Source of the DNA: UBA1275 sp038124025
GTDB lineage: Bacteria; Bacteroidota; Rhodothermia; Balneolales; Balneolaceae
Direction of reading: 5' to 3'
NCBI GenBank assembly: GCA_038124025.1
Contig: JAYPBC010000031.1
Coordinates: forward strand, 1 to 22,044
DNA length: 22,044 nt
Part shown: piece after piece, positions 14,657 to 22,044 of the stretch
Layout of the letters: each line of letters begins with the position of its first letter
Numbering within the stretch: position 1 is the first letter of the stretch
Made by a program: the position numbers and the translations under genes
Notes under the pieces: generated by a model
What the model saw: the letters and a program-made list of their open reading frames with translations, nothing else
Told to the model about the DNA's origin: nothing
Database searches by the model: none

Positions 14657-16204
14657 ATGAATCTTTTTTCACTAACATATCTTCGAAGTTCAGCCACGCT
14701 CGTTGTTGTGATCTTATTTGGTCTTATGTGGTCTTCCTGCGAAACTGGAATTACTGGAGATGTAATTGAAAATCAGCCGCCGAGCACCTACATGACAATA
14801 GCTGGAATTGATCGAGAAGATGAGTTCAGATTATCAAGTCAGATAAGAATTTCATGGTGGGGTAACGATCCAGATGGGTACGTAGCAGGTTTTGAATATG
14901 CCATTAATGATACGTCTGAAGGAGCTTGGTCATTTACAACGCGGACGGATAGTATGTTCATTTTACCAATTACTGAAGGCCAAAAGGTGGATGATGTGCT
15001 ATTTAAAGTACGGGCGATAGATAACGATGGTGCAAAAGATCCCGTGGGTGCCAGTTTAGAGTATCCAATCATAAATTCTAGCCCTTCTGCAAAGTTTAAG
15101 CCGAACGAGATCCCTGCTGATACTATGTTTGGAATTGCCAGTTTCGGATGGACCATAGACGATCCTGACGGGTTACTAAATGTCCGAAGCACTCAAATTG
15201 CTTTTAATGATACCCTCGACGGGTGGGTAGACATTCCCTTTAATTCCACTAATAATGGGGAGCTATTCATTTCGGTATCCGTTGATAATAAATCGGCGGG
15301 AGTTAAAACGGGGCAGGTATATCTTGGAAGGTCTTACAGCAGCGCAATTGATGATGATGGAAACCCAATTTTAGTCGATGGAATTGAAGTAGGCGCTCTG
15401 AATACGGCCTATGTAAGAACTATAGACGCTGCAGGGGCAGTTAGTGATCGGGATGAGATACAGTGGTTTGTGAAAGAACAAAAATCGAAGGTATTATTGC
15501 TAAATGATATAGGTAAGAATTCATCCCTTGAAGAGATGAATTGGCATATTAGCTACTTAAAAGAATTGGGAATTGCCCCTGATGTCTGGCTAATAAATAC
15601 CGGCCAGCCTGCATTAGGTACCATAGAACTGTCAGATCAATTTCCAAAAGTGGTGGATCCTACACTTAAAAAAACCTTAGCGCAATGGGACCACATCTAT
15701 TGGGTTTCTGACGATGTGGACAGGAACATCGTACATGCCTTAGACATCACTTCCGACTTTTTTGCAGGTGGTGGCAGTATGTTTGTAACTATTCCTATGA
15801 AAGAAGTATCTCAGGAAGACGTAATATTTAACTTTCTTCCGGTTGATTCGATTGGATATTTTCCTTCGGGTGGAATAGAAACAGGGTTTGTGATAAATGC
15901 TGGCACTGAAGTTTCTCCAGTAATTGATTCCAAAGCTCCGACCTTAAAATTTGAGTCTCGAGTGGTAGGTTGGTATCCATTGAAAGCTATTTCAGGCTCC
16001 TCTTTATTATATGAATCGGATTATCGCGCTACCACTTTACTTGGATTTATTAGGGATTATAGCATTATGGAAGGGGTTAGCATAAAGAATACCGAAGGGA
16101 ATCTTATATACTTTGGTATGGATTTAACCAAGCTAAATGGCAATAACAATATGAAGGATTTTATTGAATACATGTGTGTTCAACAGTTAGGATTTGAACA
16201 ATAA
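14657..16204 (+). CDS. Lipoprotein with fibronectin/Ig-like domains and a flavodoxin-like C-terminal half
   Basis: A 515-residue envelope lipoprotein. A TTG at 14651 would add two residues; I chose ATG 14657. A basic/hydrophobic signal runs to the lipobox-like LMWSSC with the acylated Cys at residue 28, followed by negatively charged residues, common for surface-exposed lipoproteins. Residues about 35-130 and 140-240 look like two Ig/fibronectin III-type domains (ISWWGNDPDGYVAGFEYA; FGWTIDDPDGLLNV). The second half begins KSKVLLLNDIG (about 272) and alternates strands and helices to about 370 (DHIYWVSDDVD, FFAGGGSMFVTI), suggesting a Rossmann or glutamine-amidotransferase-like fold; no catalytic residues are evident. 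It is the first gene of a tight operon, 10 bases before the TonB-dependent receptor. Domain calls are by eye. Confidence 0.82.
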   Translation: MNLFSLTYLRSSATLVVVILFGLMWSSCETGITGDVIENQPPSTYMTIAGIDREDEFRLSSQIRISWWGNDPDGYVAGFEYAINDTSEGAWSFTTRTDSMFILPITEGQKVDDVLFKVRAIDNDGAKDPVGASLEYPIINSSPSAKFKPNEIPADTMFGIASFGWTIDDPDGLLNVRSTQIAFNDTLDGWVDIPFNSTNNGELFISVSVDNKSAGVKTGQVYLGRSYSSAIDDDGNPILVDGIEVGALNTAYVRTIDAAGAVSDRDEIQWFVKEQKSKVLLLNDIGKNSSLEEMNWHISYLKELGIAPDVWLINTGQPALGTIELSDQFPKVVDPTLKKTLAQWDHIYWVSDDVDRNIVHALDITSDFFAGGGSMFVTIPMKEVSQEDVIFNFLPVDSIGYFPSGGIETGFVINAGTEVSPVIDSKAPTLKFESRVVGWYPLKAISGSSLLYESDYRATTLLGFIRDYSIMEGVSIKNTEGNLIYFGMDLTKLNGNNNMKDFIEYMCVQQLGFEQ

Positions 16205-16214
16205 ACGCTAGTCA

Positions 16215-19196
16215 ATGATTACAAAAAAACATATCCGTTCTTTTCTATTTATAGCTGCATGTTTATTCATTTCTATAGTGACTAATAGCACCGCACTCAG
16301 AGCCCAAAATACCGGTGATCTCACAGGAGTCATTACTGAAGAGGCAACTGGAGAGACCCTACCCGGTGTAAATGTTCGGATAGTAGGTACTAATTTTGGG
16401 GCGGCAACAGATATAGATGGCCGGTTTTTAATTAAAAGTATTAGACCAGGTGAATACACTCTCGAGATCACATTTATTGGGTTTCAGGTTACCCAATTAA
16501 CTGGAATTGTAGTCAAGGCCGGTGAAACTACGGAAGTAAGCCAAAGCTTAACCGAACAAATTTTCGAATCTGACCAAGAAGTGGTCGTTATCGGTGAAGC
16601 ACCCATTTTTGATGTTGAAAAATCTACCACTTCTGCTACTATATCGAAAAAAGATATAGAGGCGGCACCTATACAGCGGGTAGAAGATGCGGTATCACTA
16701 CAATCTGGTGTGGTTAAAGATCCAACGGGTCTCTATATAAAAGGGGGACGTGCCTATGAAACAGGCTACGTGGTTGATGGTGTATCCGCACAGGATCCTT
16801 TGGCAGGAACTGGTTTTGGTCTGGATTTAGGGTCAAATTCATTTAGTAATATTGAAGTAATTACAGGTGGTGTAGGAGCAGAATATGGGGATGTGACCTC
16901 AGGTGTGGTTTCGGTACAAACGCAAAACGGGGGCGATCGCTATGAGGGTAATTTCTCTCACAAACGAGATAATTTAGGTAGTAATGTGATGTCCAATCAG
17001 GCCAATTTTTTCTCCGATATATATGAACTCAGTATTGGTGGCCCATCCATTTTAACCGAGCAGTTATTGCCTGCGATAGGTATTGATTTACCAGGTTCTC
17101 TCACATTTTTTGCAACAGGACAAATTTCACTCACAGACGGTTATACAAAATTATCAGCATCTCAAATCCAATCATCCATTGTGAACAGCGATTTTTGGTC
17201 CCCTCGACAAGGGAACCGGTGGAATGGTATGTTAAAAATGACCTATAATATCAAACCAGGGGTCCGATTACAGGGCGCGTATCAACGCTCGTTAACCATC
17301 AACCAGAATACACGAATGCTTCAAATTACTGGAGCAGACACGCAGATTCGACCAGGCTTTCAGTTCGCTTTTTCAAATGGATTTTTGGATAATGCCAATA
17401 CGTATACCCACGATAGTAATTTGTCCTACCTAAAATATACTCAGACGCTCTCGCAGTCGTCTTTTTATGAGGTTCAGGTGAGTCGATTATTCACTCGACT
17501 GAGGGCTGATGCGAATGGTCGTAAGTGGAGACCTGATAATATAGACAGTGAATTTGATCCAGAAAGTATAGTGATATCTCCTGCAGAGGAGTTTGAGGGA
17601 GGAGATGATTTCACTTATGTTTTAGCTGGTCCTGGCTATGTAAACAATGGGGGCATCTCTACTTTATGGCACGACCACTTTGCAGAGGAACTTACGGTAA
17701 AGAGTACTTTGACGAAGTTTTTTGGAGACCGTACAAATCAAATTGTAACTGGATTTGAATTTAAATTTAATGATTACCAGTGGATTGATATTACCCGACC
17801 ATGGATTGGAGCTCCTATTTATATAGATGAAAATACAACATCTGAAACATTCCGAGTAGGGGAAACTTTTGATGCATGGCGAGTGAAACCTAAGCGTGGG
17901 GCTATTTTTGTGACCGATAAAATTAGGTACAATGGCCTTATAGCCAATATTGGGGCTAGATTAGAATATTGGGCTCCAGGAAGATATGTAGACAACGCTG
18001 TGAACAATGCGCTCGACCCAACTTCACTTTCTACTATACCCGCCTTTGTGGCTCAGGATTATTTGGATAGTAGTACTGAAATTTTGGGTCTCCGCTATAA
18101 GTTTAGGTTTTTACCAAAGATTAATGTGTCGTTCCCAGTTCGTGAAAATCAGGTTTTATTCTTTAATTATGGACACTCGACGCGAATACCTCATCCATCC
18201 TACATCTATGCTGGCTTAGATCCTTTTTACCAAGATCAATCCGATCTGCCTGATTTAGGAAACCCTAATTTAGACCCAGAGGTTGATATCTCTTACGAAA
18301 TTGGATTTAGGAATCAAATCACCTCTAATGATGCATTTAATGCTTCTGCATTTTGGCGGGATAAATATGATTTTGTAACTACACAGTCGATCCGCGTACA
18401 AGATGTCGATGGGCGAAATGTGAGTAAAGCATTTAGGATTAATGGAGATTATGCTCGTTCTAGAGGTGTCGAATTATCATACATAAAGCGTTATAAAGAT
18501 TTAATTCGAGGACAGTTGTCTTTTACTTATTCACGTGCAGAGGGATTAAGCTCTACTAATGATGATAATTTAAATGCGATCAATGCGAATCAAAATATTG
18601 GTAGTAACGTCGAAACACCATTGGCATGGGATCGCCCCTTTGATATTAAAGGTAATATTACCTTCACCTATGATCGTCCGCAGGGTCTATTTGGCTGGTC
18701 TGCTATAAATGATTTTCAAATCTTTTTGTCGGGTGTTTGGAGATCTGGAACCAGGTATACGCCGATGGAATTTATCGGATTACAACGTAACCCAGTTACA
18801 GGAAGAGAAGATTGGAGGCCGATTTATGAGCGGGTAACCGATCCTGCTAAGCGATATAGTGAAGTAGGTCCTGCATGGTTTTATATGGATTTAAACATTC
18901 AGAAATGGTTTGAGATTCAAGGTATACGTGTGTCAACTTTTGTAGAATTGACCAACATATTAGATAACCGAAGTTCCGTCATTGTTAACCCTGTGACGGG
19001 AGAAGGCTACAAGAAATATCCTCGAGACCCTGCAGCATTAATAGCCCTTCGAGACGATCGAAGTTATGACGTGCCTGGTAATGTCCGGGATCCTCGGTAC
19101 TTAGATCCAACGGATAACAATTTACCTGCATATGATAATCCGGCCAATTACATCGAACAACGTCATTTAATGGTAGGGGTATCCATTCGATTCTAA
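16215..19196 (+). CDS. TonB-dependent outer-membrane receptor with carboxypeptidase-like N-terminal domain
   Basis: A 993-residue outer-membrane beta-barrel that would import a ligand using TonB-ExbBD energy. A signal peptide is cut after LRA (residue 30). Residues about 35-115 form a carboxypeptidase regulatory-like (transthyretin-fold) domain (GVITEEATGETLPGVNVRIVG, read here in two adjoining pieces; ATDIDGRFLIKSIRPGEYTL). The plug spans about 122-250, starting with a TonB-box-like EVVVIGEAP and containing LQSGVV, IKGGRAYETGYVVDGV and the end motif VGAEYGDVTSGVVSVQT. The remainder is aromatic-rich barrel strands and ends HLMVGVSIRF with the terminal phenylalanine needed for BAM assembly. 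No SusD-type partner is adjacent; instead there are two lipoproteins and a PorV-like barrel. Ligand cannot be deduced. Confidence 0.94.
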   Translation: MITKKHIRSFLFIAACLFISIVTNSTALRAQNTGDLTGVITEEATGETLPGVNVRIVGTNFGAATDIDGRFLIKSIRPGEYTLEITFIGFQVTQLTGIVVKAGETTEVSQSLTEQIFESDQEVVVIGEAPIFDVEKSTTSATISKKDIEAAPIQRVEDAVSLQSGVVKDPTGLYIKGGRAYETGYVVDGVSAQDPLAGTGFGLDLGSNSFSNIEVITGGVGAEYGDVTSGVVSVQTQNGGDRYEGNFSHKRDNLGSNVMSNQANFFSDIYELSIGGPSILTEQLLPAIGIDLPGSLTFFATGQISLTDGYTKLSASQIQSSIVNSDFWSPRQGNRWNGMLKMTYNIKPGVRLQGAYQRSLTINQNTRMLQITGADTQIRPGFQFAFSNGFLDNANTYTHDSNLSYLKYTQTLSQSSFYEVQVSRLFTRLRADANGRKWRPDNIDSEFDPESIVISPAEEFEGGDDFTYVLAGPGYVNNGGISTLWHDHFAEELTVKSTLTKFFGDRTNQIVTGFEFKFNDYQWIDITRPWIGAPIYIDENTTSETFRVGETFDAWRVKPKRGAIFVTDKIRYNGLIANIGARLEYWAPGRYVDNAVNNALDPTSLSTIPAFVAQDYLDSSTEILGLRYKFRFLPKINVSFPVRENQVLFFNYGHSTRIPHPSYIYAGLDPFYQDQSDLPDLGNPNLDPEVDISYEIGFRNQITSNDAFNASAFWRDKYDFVTTQSIRVQDVDGRNVSKAFRINGDYARSRGVELSYIKRYKDLIRGQLSFTYSRAEGLSSTNDDNLNAINANQNIGSNVETPLAWDRPFDIKGNITFTYDRPQGLFGWSAINDFQIFLSGVWRSGTRYTPMEFIGLQRNPVTGREDWRPIYERVTDPAKRYSEVGPAWFYMDLNIQKWFEIQGIRVSTFVELTNILDNRSSVIVNPVTGEGYKKYPRDPAALIALRDDRSYDVPGNVRDPRYLDPTDNNLPAYDNPANYIEQRHLMVGVSIRF

Positions 19197-19197
19197 T

Positions 19198-20244
19198 ATG
19201 TACTCAGAAAAAAACTATACCATTTATAAGCGAATATTAGCTAAAAGCTTCTTTGCAACTATTGGGTATCTGTGCATGATAATATTGCTATTGATGGGCT
19301 CTTCTAATTCGTTAAAAGCCCAAAAAAGTTTTGGACAAGACCGAGCAGGTACCGAAGGTTTTCAGTTTACAAAAATACCTGTAGATCCCCGCTCAGCTGC
19401 AATGGGGAATTCAAACATGGCAGACGCGATGGATGGCTCTAGTTTATATTGGAATCCAGCTTTATCTTCAGAGACTACTAGGTCAGAATTCATGGTGAGC
19501 CATACTGAGTATGTAGCTGGTATTCAGCAGGATTATTTTAGTTATATCCAACGTATCAATAACTATGCAGTGGGTGTTTCGGTTCAATACTTAGGGTCTG
19601 GTGACATTATGGAAACCACCGAATTTCAACCTTTTGGCACGGGTAGAATGTTTTCAACCCATCATATGGCTGCAGGTCTTTCCGTTGCTCAAAAGGTAAC
19701 GGATCTATTTAGTTATGGTTTAACCTTTAAGTACCTACTAGAGAAAGTGGAAGAAATTCAATATCAAAGTGGGGCCATTGATTTTGGTTTTGCTTACAGG
19801 GTAGGTGATACCGGACTACGCTTTGCTGTAGGGATAAACAATTTTGGTTTAGACGCAGCGCCCGATGGTTCTACCGAGCGTGAATCCTTAGAAGGTGTTT
19901 TAGCATTAGAACCAGAAAGCTATACTTCACTGCCTACTCGTTTTCATATTGGTGCTGCTTATGATTTGGTTGATAATCAGCAGAATAAAGTAACCATTAC
20001 GGCCCAAGTGACTAATCCATCTGATAACGCTGAGCAATTAAATATGGGAGCTGAGTACAGTTTTATGGACCAATTTCATTTGAGAACGGGCTACGAATTT
20101 GGACAACTAGAACGTAGAATGCCTAGCCTAGGTGGTGGTGTATCGGTGCCTTTTGCAGGTCGAATGTTGAAAGCGGATTATGCCTACACACGTTATGAGC
20201 GGTTGGGGCAAATTCATCGAATAGGAGTGAGTATACGTTTATGA
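19198..20244 (+). CDS. PorV/PorQ-family outer-membrane beta-barrel protein
   Basis: A 348-residue barrel protein with a long signal peptide (cleaved around LKA, residue 41). The mature start FTKIPVDPRSAAMGNSNMAD followed by GSSLYWNPA is the signature of the PorV/PorQ (UPF0164, FadL-like) family, and the C-terminus GVSIRL is a barrel-terminal strand. In Porphyromonas gingivalis PorV binds the C-terminal domain of T9SS cargo and delivers it to the PorU attachment complex, while PorQ holds PorZ. Whether this copy is the main PorV or a locus-specific paralogue cannot be told here. It starts one base after the receptor stop and overlaps the next gene by four bases, which strongly implies shared expression. 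Confidence 0.9.
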   Translation: MYSEKNYTIYKRILAKSFFATIGYLCMIILLLMGSSNSLKAQKSFGQDRAGTEGFQFTKIPVDPRSAAMGNSNMADAMDGSSLYWNPALSSETTRSEFMVSHTEYVAGIQQDYFSYIQRINNYAVGVSVQYLGSGDIMETTEFQPFGTGRMFSTHHMAAGLSVAQKVTDLFSYGLTFKYLLEKVEEIQYQSGAIDFGFAYRVGDTGLRFAVGINNFGLDAAPDGSTERESLEGVLALEPESYTSLPTRFHIGAAYDLVDNQQNKVTITAQVTNPSDNAEQLNMGAEYSFMDQFHLRTGYEFGQLERRMPSLGGGVSVPFAGRMLKADYAYTRYERLGQIHRIGVSIRL

Positions 20245-21548
20245 AAATGCCATTAATTCTACCTCTTATGAGAACTACAGCACCTTTATTAATACTATGG
20301 ATGATTGTTCAGGGTGGGTGCAGTGATTTGTTCAATACCAAGGATAATACTGATACGGACGAAATTTTTGATGAGGGTAAAATTGATCCCCGACTAGAAA
20401 ATGTAGATGGTTATGCTCCAGTATTGCCATTCTGGGGAGGATTTGAAGCTCCTAATGACGTACATGTAGGCTTTGACGAATTTGTTTATGTAACTGATGC
20501 TAATGGGGTTCATTTACTAGATAGAGCTGATCTATCCCCACGAGTTACGATAGAGTTAGAAGGAGCAGAAGCGGTAACGCAGGATAGACTCTTGAATGTG
20601 TATGTAGCGGCTAGGATTGACACGGTTATTCAGAGCATTGACCCTACCATTACATGGAATCTTCCTGCTGTGTATAAAATAAAGAACATGAACGGAGCGG
20701 GCCCTATAAGCTTTGTAGATACTTTAATTTTTCCATTTGATGACGCAAGTTTAAGTACCTCTGCTGCTCAAAATGCACGATTAAATAGAAGCAGTGGGAC
20801 CAATTATGAAAAAGTTAACATCACGGGTCTAAGTATATTAGCCGATAATACCTTATATGTAACACGGACTGGTCCATTCAATGAGACAACCCAGGTAGCG
20901 GCACCAGATAACACTGTCTTAGAATTTCACCGTTTAGTAATTGATGGTGTTAAGACAGATAAGATGCGTAATGTTCGCCAAATAAGAAGTCTTAGTCCGA
21001 ATGTCCCTTCATTGCGTAGTGCTATTGGACTTAGTAGTATCGCTACATTTGTTGCGCCCCCTCAACGAGATACTTACACCGATAATAGAAGTTTTTTAAT
21101 TACGCAATCACAAACCAACGTAGAAATACCGTTTCGAGTGCTATGGATAGATGTGGTTGAGACGGTTGATGGGTTGGTGTATCAGCAGAATTCTCAATTA
21201 CTAGCTCAGGATACCTCCCAAGCAAGCGGGTTTTTATACGAAACCAATAAATTTCTTAACCCTCAAGATGTTGCATTTGGTGGGGACGATGATGCATTTA
21301 TCTTTGTGGTAGACAGTGAGACACACCGGTTATATCAGTTTCAGTCTAATGGTCAAGAAGGTGTTCCTCCACCAGCAGGAGCAGAGGATCAAACCCGTCA
21401 AATTATGGTCTCTTTCGGCGAGTTAGGTGCTGGGCCTAAAGAGTTTAATATGCCTAGTGGAGTGGCGTACTTTCGACGAGTTGTGTATGTAGCCGATAAG
21501 GGGAATAACCGTATTGCTCGCTTTAAGTTGACTTCTGACTTCGAATAA
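20241..21548 (+). CDS. Outer-membrane lipoprotein with NHL-like beta-propeller
   Basis: A 435-residue lipoprotein: hydrophobic signal, then VQGGC with the acylated cysteine at residue 27, followed by an acidic linker (DNTDTDEIFDEG). Strand repeats recall six-bladed NHL propellers: APNDVHVGFDEFVYVTD near residue 70, LSILADNTLYVTRTG near 200, DVAFGGDDDAFIFVVDSETHRL near 340 (two pieces), and a textbook final blade FGELGAGPKEFNMPSGVAY...YVADKGNNRIARF. Propellers of this kind bind ligands or proteins; no enzyme signature is apparent. It is translationally coupled (ATGA overlap) with the PorV-like gene and is the last intact gene of the operon, with a broken phosphodiesterase gene four bases beyond. 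Confidence 0.87.
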   Translation: MKMPLILPLMRTTAPLLILWMIVQGGCSDLFNTKDNTDTDEIFDEGKIDPRLENVDGYAPVLPFWGGFEAPNDVHVGFDEFVYVTDANGVHLLDRADLSPRVTIELEGAEAVTQDRLLNVYVAARIDTVIQSIDPTITWNLPAVYKIKNMNGAGPISFVDTLIFPFDDASLSTSAAQNARLNRSSGTNYEKVNITGLSILADNTLYVTRTGPFNETTQVAAPDNTVLEFHRLVIDGVKTDKMRNVRQIRSLSPNVPSLRSAIGLSSIATFVAPPQRDTYTDNRSFLITQSQTNVEIPFRVLWIDVVETVDGLVYQQNSQLLAQDTSQASGFLYETNKFLNPQDVAFGGDDDAFIFVVDSETHRLYQFQSNGQEGVPPPAGAEDQTRQIMVSFGELGAGPKEFNMPSGVAYFRRVVYVADKGNNRIARFKLTSDFE

Positions 21549-21552
21549 AATC

Positions 21553-21879
21553 ATGCGACTTAGGGACGCAGGCAGATTTTTAAAGCTTACTTTCCGATTG
21601 GATTGTATACCGTACTATCGGTTAGTTTGTTGAGTTGCTCATCTCAACATCCGGGTGAGATAGCTTCTCAAAAAGCGGAAAAGGAGCACACAGCTATGAT
21701 CCTATTCATCCAAAAATGCATGCGATATTCTTAGCTTTAGGTCCGGATAATTTTTCAGGTAGTATGTTCCACCCTTTGAAGTCATACATGTCTATGAATT
21801 ATTAACCCATCTGTTAAACTTAACCCCTGCTATAAATGATGGGAGTCTCCAATTATTTGAGGGAATGTTACGGGACTAA
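21553..21879 (+). pseudogene. Decayed type I phosphodiesterase/nucleotide pyrophosphatase lipoprotein gene
   Basis: Three frames hold consecutive pieces of one gene. ATG 21553 opens MRLRDAGRF; after one lost base, probably in the T-run at 21577-21581, the next frame reads KAYFPIGLYTVLSVSLL then SCSSQHPGE, a lipoprotein signal with its cysteine at 21636. A third frame, 21692-21781, gives SYDPIHPKMHAIFLALGPDN, the metal-binding C-terminal core of phosphodiesterase/alkaline phosphatase proteins (family HGYD...MhaiFlArGP). After another shift near 21780 the frame reads VIHVYELLTHLLNLTPAIND and ends at TAA 21877, matching the family's HVYELM...L.P..NDGSL end. A normal protein is about 400-450 residues, so some 300 residues were deleted between about 21660 and 21690. 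Frameshifts alone could be sequencing error, but the deletion cannot. It was likely the last gene of the receptor operon. Confidence 0.82.
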
Positions 21880-21930
21880 GTTAAGTTAAAAATTATGCTT
21901 TGTATCTTGTGTAATTATTCGAAGCAGTTT

Positions 21931-21939
21931 TGCTATAAT
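21931..21939 (+). promoter_or_regulatory. Candidate extended -10 promoter for the ferredoxin gene
   Basis: TGCTATAAT matches the extended -10 form TGnTATAAT and lies 74 bases before the ATG of the ferredoxin gene; no TTGACA-like -35 is seen at the right spacing, and the phylum-typical TAnnTTTG is only approximated (TATAATTTG). Placement after the pseudogene fits a new transcription unit. Confidence 0.4.
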
Positions 21940-22013
21940 TTGGATTGCATCTAACTAAATTCAGGCGCATATTTTATCTTCAATTAAAGAATAACTCACT
22001 CTATTTTCACGCT

Positions 22014-22044
22014 ATGCCTTACGTTGTTACCGAACCATGTATTA
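22014..22044 (+). CDS. Ferredoxin, N-terminal fragment (cut by window edge)
   Basis: The window ends ten codons into this gene: MPYVVTEPCI. This is the characteristic start of the small seven-iron (3Fe-4S/4Fe-4S) bacterial ferredoxins of the FdxA type, which begin M-x-(Y/F)-V-V-T-E-x-C-I followed by K-C-K-Y. The cysteine seen is the first cluster ligand. These proteins carry electrons in the cytoplasm. The rest lies outside the window, so completeness cannot be judged. Confidence 0.75.
   Translation, partial: MPYVVTEPCI

Noticed and set aside
16215..20244. SusC/SusD polysaccharide utilisation pair
   Set aside because: The receptor has the carboxypeptidase-like domain, but no SusD helical-repeat protein and no glycoside hydrolases are nearby.
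1..22044. Insertion sequence or prophage as the cause of the two pseudogenes
   Set aside because: No transposase, integrase, terminal inverted repeats or target duplications seen around 5700 or 21670; simple deletions explain both.

Overview
The window looks like chromosome from a marine or halophilic member of the Balneolota/Rhodothermota branch of the Bacteroidota supergroup. That placement is inference from gene content: an rsmD-coaD pair next to a DUF3822-type gene, a type IX secretion (T9SS) type A C-terminal domain, a TonB-dependent receptor with an N-terminal carboxypeptidase-like domain, a PorV/PorQ-like barrel protein, and a five-repeat DUF349 protein. DNA is moderately AT-rich and Shine-Dalgarno signals are weak, as expected for that group.

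Left arm (109-3812, minus strand). A tight housekeeping operon is read in this order: a membrane-anchored pseudopilin-like protein, a DUF3822-like protein, rsmD, coaD and a PLP aminotransferase. Several genes overlap or nearly touch. Divergent from it is a MATE/DinF-type efflux protein (3891-5234, plus).

Middle (5323-9029, plus). This part holds an unrecognised 116-residue protein, a remnant of an mscS channel gene that keeps only its C-terminal end, a large DUF349 protein with an acidic N-terminal extension, and a metallo-beta-lactamase-fold hydrolase.

Right arm (9171-21548, plus). This is a cell-envelope locus in two transcription blocks split by a clear hairpin terminator at 14542-14579. 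The first block encodes two large exported proteins ending in T9SS/FlgD-like C-terminal domains; one of them carries lamin-tail and OB-fold-like domains. The second block encodes an outer-membrane lipoprotein, a TonB-dependent receptor, a PorV/PorQ-like barrel and an NHL-like lipoprotein, with gaps of 10 bases, 1 base and a 4-base overlap. Together they look like a surface module: secreted cargo, a possible T9SS shuttle/anchor homologue, an outer-membrane receptor and surface or periplasmic lipoproteins.

Four bases after this operon is an undescribed-looking ruin (21553-21879): a lipoprotein signal, then the C-terminal end of a type I phosphodiesterase/nucleotide pyrophosphatase, broken by at least two frameshifts and a large internal deletion. 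It suggests the operon once ended in a surface phosphoesterase. The window closes with the first ten codons of a ferredoxin gene.
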